A stretch of DNA of 64,000 bases. Origin: Petrolisthes cinctipes (Eukaryota > Arthropoda > Malacostraca > Decapoda > Porcellanidae). The notes beneath the pieces are model-generated. The model saw nothing but the letters and a program-made list of their open reading frames with translations. It ran no database searches and was not told where the DNA came from. Where the stretch lies: contig JAWQEG010000004.1 in NCBI GenBank assembly GCA_033782935.1, positions 1,488,001 through 1,552,000 of the forward strand, in the 5' to 3' direction. A program made the translations under genes and the position numbers. This document shows, one piece after another, positions 61,174 through 64,000 of the stretch. Numbering within the stretch: the stretch's first letter is position 1; every line of letters begins with the position of its first letter.

Positions 61174-61349
61174 CGATTTTTAGCATATTTTTAGCCAATA
61201 TTTTGAAAATATTCTAGCACTGAGTAGGCATGTACAGATTGCTTCTGGGACCCCAAAATATTGAATTTTCGGGTGTTTTGAGCCTGAATTTGAGATATAA
61301 ACGGGTACAGAAGATACATGCACATATTGACTTTGGGCACCAAAAATAT
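61174..61349 (+). repeat. Monomer type a2 (176 bp)
   Basis: Close to a1 but ends GGGCACCAAAAATAT instead of GGGCATCTAAAATAT and usually has CACTGAGTAGG rather than CACTGTGTAGG. It normally follows a c1 monomer. In this copy the start reads TAGCATATTTTTAGCCAA, a local variant. Confidence 0.88.
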
Positions 61350-61437
61350 CGATTTTCAGCATGTTTTGGGCATGAATTTTGAAAATACTCTAACACGGAG
61401 TAGGCATGTACAGATCGCTTCTGGGACCCCAAAATAT
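61350..61437 (+). repeat. Half-monomer H1 (88 bp), example
   Basis: First half of a long monomer. It shares an ordered series of blocks with the second half: CGA+TTTTC, TGTTT+GGGCC+GAATTT, then GCATG+ACA+ATCG, then TGGG+CC+AAA+AT. Hand alignment with three single-base gaps matches about two-thirds of positions. Confidence 0.75.
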
Positions 61438-61526
61438 CGAATTTTCGGGTGTTTAGGGCCAGAATTTGAGATATAAACGGGTACAGAAGATGCATGCACA
61501 TATCGACTTTTGGGCACATAAAAGAT
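61438..61526 (+). repeat. Half-monomer H2 (89 bp), example
   Basis: Second half of a long monomer, beginning CGAATTTTCGGGTGTTT and ending CTTTTGGGCACATAAAAGAT in this copy. In short monomers this half is cut to 60 bp by the 29-bp ATAT-flanked deletion, while H1 stays at 88 bp. Confidence 0.75.
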
Positions 61527-61674
61527 CGATTTTCAGTATGTTTTTGGCCTGTATTTTGAAAATACTCTATCACGGAGTAGGCATGTACAGATACCTTCTG
61601 GGACCTCTAAATATCGAATTTTTGGGTGTTTTGGGACTGAATTTGAGATATCGATTTTTTGGCACCTAAAATGT
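61527..61674 (+). repeat. Short monomer type c2 (148 bp)
   Basis: Begins CGATTTTCAGTATG with TTTTTGGCCTGTATTTTG, then GATACCTTCTGGGACCTC. After GAATTTGAGATAT it goes straight to CGATTTTTTGGCACC and ends CTAAAATGT. It lacks the same 29 bp as c1, so the two short types descend from one deletion (or the long types from one insertion). Confidence 0.88.
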
Positions 61675-62175
61675 CGATTTTTAGCATGTTTTTAGCCTAT
61701 ATTTTGAAAATATTCTAGCACTGTGTAGGCATGTACAGATTGCTTCTGGAACCCCAAAATATTGAATTTTCGGGTGTTTTGAGCCTGAATTTGAGATATA
61801 AACGGGTACAGAAGATACATGCACATATTGACTTTGGGCATCTAAAATATCGATTTTCAGCATGTTTTGGGCCTGTATTTTGAAAATACTCTAACACTGA
61901 GTAGGCATGTACAGATTGCTTCTGGGACCCCAAAATATTGAATTTTCGGGTGTTTTGAGCCTGAATTTGAGATATAAACGGGTACTGAAGATGCATACAC
62001 ATATCGACTTTTGTGCACCTAAAAGATCGATTTTCAGTATGTTTTGAGCATGTATTTTGAAAATACTCTAACACGGAGAAGGCATGTACAGATCGCTTCT
62101 GGGACCCCTAAATATCGAATTTTCGGGTGTTTTGGGACTGAATTTGAGATATCTACTTTTTGGCACCTAAAAGAT
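61675..62175 (+). repeat. Regular trimer a1-b1-c1
   Basis: A standard 501-bp trimer following the type hexamer, with minor variants CTTCTGGAACCCC, GATGCATACACAT and GGAGAAGGCATG. Confidence 0.85.
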
Positions 62176-62500
62176 CGATTTTTAGCATGTTTTTAGCCTA
62201 TATTTTGAAAATATTCTAGCACTGAGTAGGCATGTACAGATTGCTTCTGGGACCCCAAAATATTGAATTTTCGGGTGTTTTGAGCCTGAATTTGAGATAT
62301 AAACGGGTACTGAAGATGCATGCACATATCGACTTTTGTGCACCTAAAAGATCGATTTTCAGTATGTTTTGAGCATGTATTTTGAAAATACTCTAACACG
62401 GAGTAGGCATGTACAGATCGCTTCTGGGACCCCTAAATATCGAATTTTCGGTTGTTTTGGGACTGAATTTGAGATATCGACTTTTTGGCACCTAAAAGAT
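62176..62500 (+). repeat. 325-bp dimer (a/b1 chimera + c1)
   Basis: The long monomer starts TAGCATGTTTTTAGCC with CACTGAGTAGG and ends TACTGAAGATGC and GTGCACCTAAAAGAT (177 bp); c1 follows, with TTTTCGGTTGTTTTGG. Confidence 0.82.
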
Positions 62501-63890
62501 CGATTTTTAGCATGTTTTTAGCCTATATTTTGAAAATATTCTAGCACTGGGTAGGCATGTACAGATTGCTTCTGGGACCCCAAAATATTGAATTTTCGGG
62601 TGTTTTGAGCCTGAATTTGAGATATAAACGGGTACAGAAGATACATGCACATATTGACTTTGGGCACCAAAAATATCGATTTTCAGCATGTTTTGGGCCT
62701 GAATTTTGAAAATGCTCTAACACGGAGTAGGCATGTACAGATCGCTTCTGGGACCCCAAAATATCGAATTTTCGGGTGTTTATGGCCAGAATTTGAGATA
62801 TAAACGGGTACAGAAGATGCATGCACATATCGACTTTTGGGCACCTAAAAGATCGATTTTCAGTATGTTTTTGGCCTGTATTTTGAAAATACTCTAACAC
62901 GGAGTAGGCATGTACAGATACCTTCTGGGACCTCTAAATATCGAATTTTCGGGTGTTTTGGGACTGAATTTGAGATATCGATTTTTTGACACCTAAAATG
63001 TCGATTTTCAGCATGTTTTTAGCCTATATTTTGAAAATATTCTAGCACTGTGTATTCATGTACAGATTGCCTTTAGGACCCAAAAATATTGAATTTTCGG
63101 GTGTTTTGAGCCTGAATTATAGATATAAACGGGTACAGAAGATACATGCACATATTGACTTTGGGCATCTAAAATATCGATTTTCAGCATGTTTTGGGCC
63201 TGTATTTTGAAAATACTCTAACACTGAGTAGGCATGTACAGATTGCTTCTGGGACCCCAAAATATTGAATTTTCGGGTGTTTTGAGCCTGAATTTGAGAT
63301 ATAAACGGGTACTGAAGATGCATGCACATATCGACTTTTGTGCACCTAAAAGATCGATTTTCAGTATGTTTTGAGCATGTATTTTGAAAATACTCTAACA
63401 CGGAGTAGGCATGTACAGATAGCTTCTGGGACCCCTAAATATCGAATTTTCGGGTGTTTTGGGACTGAATTTGAGATATCGACTTTTTGGAACCTAAAAG
63501 ATCGATTTTTAGCATGTTTTTTAGCCTATATTTTGAAAATATTCTAGCACTGAGTAGGCATGTACAGATTGCTTCTGGGACCCCAAAATATTGAATTTTC
63601 GGATGTTTTGAGCCTGAATTTGAGATATAAACGGGTACAGAAGATACATGCACATATTGACTTTGGGCATCTAAAATATCGATTTTCAGCATGTTTTGGG
63701 CCTGTATTTTGAAAATACTCTAACACTGAGTAGGCATGTACAGATCGCGTCTGGGACCCCAAAATATCGAATTTTCGGGTGTTTTGGGACTGAATTTGAG
63801 ATATCGACTTTTTGGCACCTAAAAGATCGATTTTTAGCATGTTTTTAGCCTATATTTTGAAAATATTCTAGCATTGTGTAGGCATGTACA
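62501..63890 (+). repeat. Dispersed duplication, copy 2 (partner at 57189-58580)
   Basis: Same unit order and private variants as 57.19-58.58 kb, at offsets of 5312 bp up to about 62.9 kb and 5308 bp from about 63.1 kb; the 4-bp step equals the net gain at the TAGGCGCCTA site of copy 1. Differences: GTGTATTCATG with GCCTTTAGGACCC near 63052 and GAATTATAGATATAAAC near 63116. Confidence 0.83.
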
Positions 63891-64000
63891 GATTGCTTCT
63901 GGGACCCCAAAATATTGAATTTTCGGGTGTTTTGAGCCTGAATTTGAGATATAAACGGGTACAGAAGATACATGCACATATTGACTTTGGGCATCTAAAA
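63891..64000 (+). repeat. Partial a1 monomer at the window end
   Basis: Part of the long monomer that starts at 63828 (CATTGTGTAGG, GGGCATCTAAAA). It is cut at base 173 of 176 by the window edge, so the array continues beyond. Confidence 0.9.

Larger units (their letters stand above)
61350..61526 (+). repeat. Monomer type b2 (177 bp), showing the H1/H2 half-repeat structure
   Basis: Begins CGATTTTCAGCATG, with GAATTTTGAAAATAC in place of the fully symmetric dyad, CTAACACGGAGTAGG, GATCGCTTCTGGGACC and CCAAAATATCG. The second half carries GGGTGTTTAGGGCCAG and TACAGAAGATGCATGC and ends GGGCACATAAAAGAT here (usually GGGCACCTAAAAGAT). H1 spans 61350-61437 and H2 spans 61438-61526; the two halves align along their whole length (see findings). 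Confidence 0.88.
60673..61674 (+). repeat. Type copy of the 1002-bp higher-order repeat (hexamer a1-b1-c1-a2-b2-c2)
   Basis: Six monomers of 176, 177, 148, 176, 177 and 148 bp follow one another here, making two 501-bp trimers. The two trimers are distinguishable. The first has CATCTAAAATAT at the end of a, ACTGAGTAGG in b, TACTGAAGATGC in b, and GAGCATG in c. The second has CACCAAAAATAT at the end of a, CACGGAGT in b, a TTTAGGGCCAG block in b, and TTTTTGGCCTG with GATACCTTCTGG in c. The next unit (61675) starts the a1 type again, so the period is 1002 bp. Alternation of the two trimers is seen in many places in the window but is broken by deletions and duplications. Confidence 0.9.
1..64000. 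repeat. Satellite DNA array filling the window
   Basis: Every stretch I read belongs to one satellite family with monomers of 176, 177 and 148 bp, roughly 380 monomers in all. The array is cut by both window edges: the first 28 bases are the tail of a short monomer, and the last 173 bases are an unfinished long monomer starting at 63828. Landmarks that recur in almost every monomer are cgatttt, a TATTTTGAAAATA dyad, GTAGGCATGTACAGAT, CTTCTGGGACC, TTTTCGGGTGTTT and GAATTTGAGATAT. No unique sequence, transposon or simple-repeat tract breaks it. Such arrays are typical of centromeric, pericentromeric or subtelomeric heterochromatin in eukaryotes; which of these applies is inference. I do not recognise the family. 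Confidence 0.97.

Noticed and set aside
63294..63464. Functional CENP-B box
   Set aside because: Only 7 of 9 fixed positions match in each candidate; reported as a low-interest lead, not annotated as a feature.
360..63840. Dozens of 60-130 codon open frames, mostly on the minus strand (and on the plus strand inside the inverted blocks), starting MLEYFQN or MLKID
   Set aside because: They recur with nearly the same peptide in every HOR, flip strand with the satellite, overlap one another in different frames, and vary without regard to codon position. The internal 59-residue periodicity is just 177 / 3. They are by-products of the repeat.
1..64000. CRISPR-like array (regular repeats with spacers)
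   Set aside because: The so-called spacers are themselves repeats; there is no short repeat separated by unique spacers, and no cas-like gene.
1..64000. Known satellites such as human alpha (171 bp), Arabidopsis 178-bp or rice CentO
   Set aside because: Lengths are near some of these, but I recognise no sequence similarity from memory. No family name is assigned.
1..64000. tRNA, rRNA or telomere-type repeats
   Set aside because: No recognisable tRNA or rRNA sequence and no run of telomere-type hexamer or heptamer repeats was seen.

Overview
The whole 64 kb window is one uninterrupted AT-rich satellite DNA array (about 39% GC by hand count of one monomer). I can support no protein-coding gene, RNA gene, transposon, CRISPR array or unique sequence in it. 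An array of this size and hierarchy points to a nuclear eukaryotic chromosome, most likely centromeric, pericentromeric or subtelomeric heterochromatin. I do not recognise the family by name and cannot assign a species. In this annotation '+' means the orientation in which monomers begin with cgatttt(c/t)ag.

The array is hierarchical. (1) A half-monomer of about 88 bp: each long monomer is two diverged halves, H1 (88 bp) and H2 (89 bp), about two-thirds alike. (2) Monomers: long types a (176 bp) and b (177 bp), and a short type c (148 bp), which equals a long monomer minus 29 bp lying between two ATAT repeats. (3) A trimer a-b-c of 501 bp. (4) Two diagnostic trimer versions that often alternate, giving a 1002-bp hexamer a1-b1-c1-a2-b2-c2. 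(5) Recent segmental duplications of 1.0 to 5.6 kb, mostly close to whole numbers of monomers.

Layout. 1-11593: + orientation, many chimeric units, 325-bp dimers, 677-bp tetramers and a 1503-bp tandem duplication. 11594-15043: inverted block I1. 15044-17206: + orientation. 17207-20221: inverted block I2. I1 and I2 belong to two copies of one duplicated 4.5-5.1 kb segment and share the same breakpoints: a GCCT microhomology switch on the left, a 65-bp double flip inside, and a perfect 20-bp palindrome on the right. 20222-64000: + orientation, carrying tandem duplications with offsets of 3309, 2250, 1827, 1503, 1168, 3183 and 1002 bp, and one dispersed duplication (offset about 5.31 kb).

The short open frames found everywhere are by-products of the repeat; the same peptides recur every HOR unit. 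The noteworthy content is structural: the ancient half-monomer origin, the microhomology-marked c monomer, the copied inversions, a dyad-symmetric motif whose arms co-vary between monomer classes, and a record of unequal exchange. All identities and boundaries were judged by eye; boundaries of the multi-kb duplications are good to roughly 100 bp unless stated.
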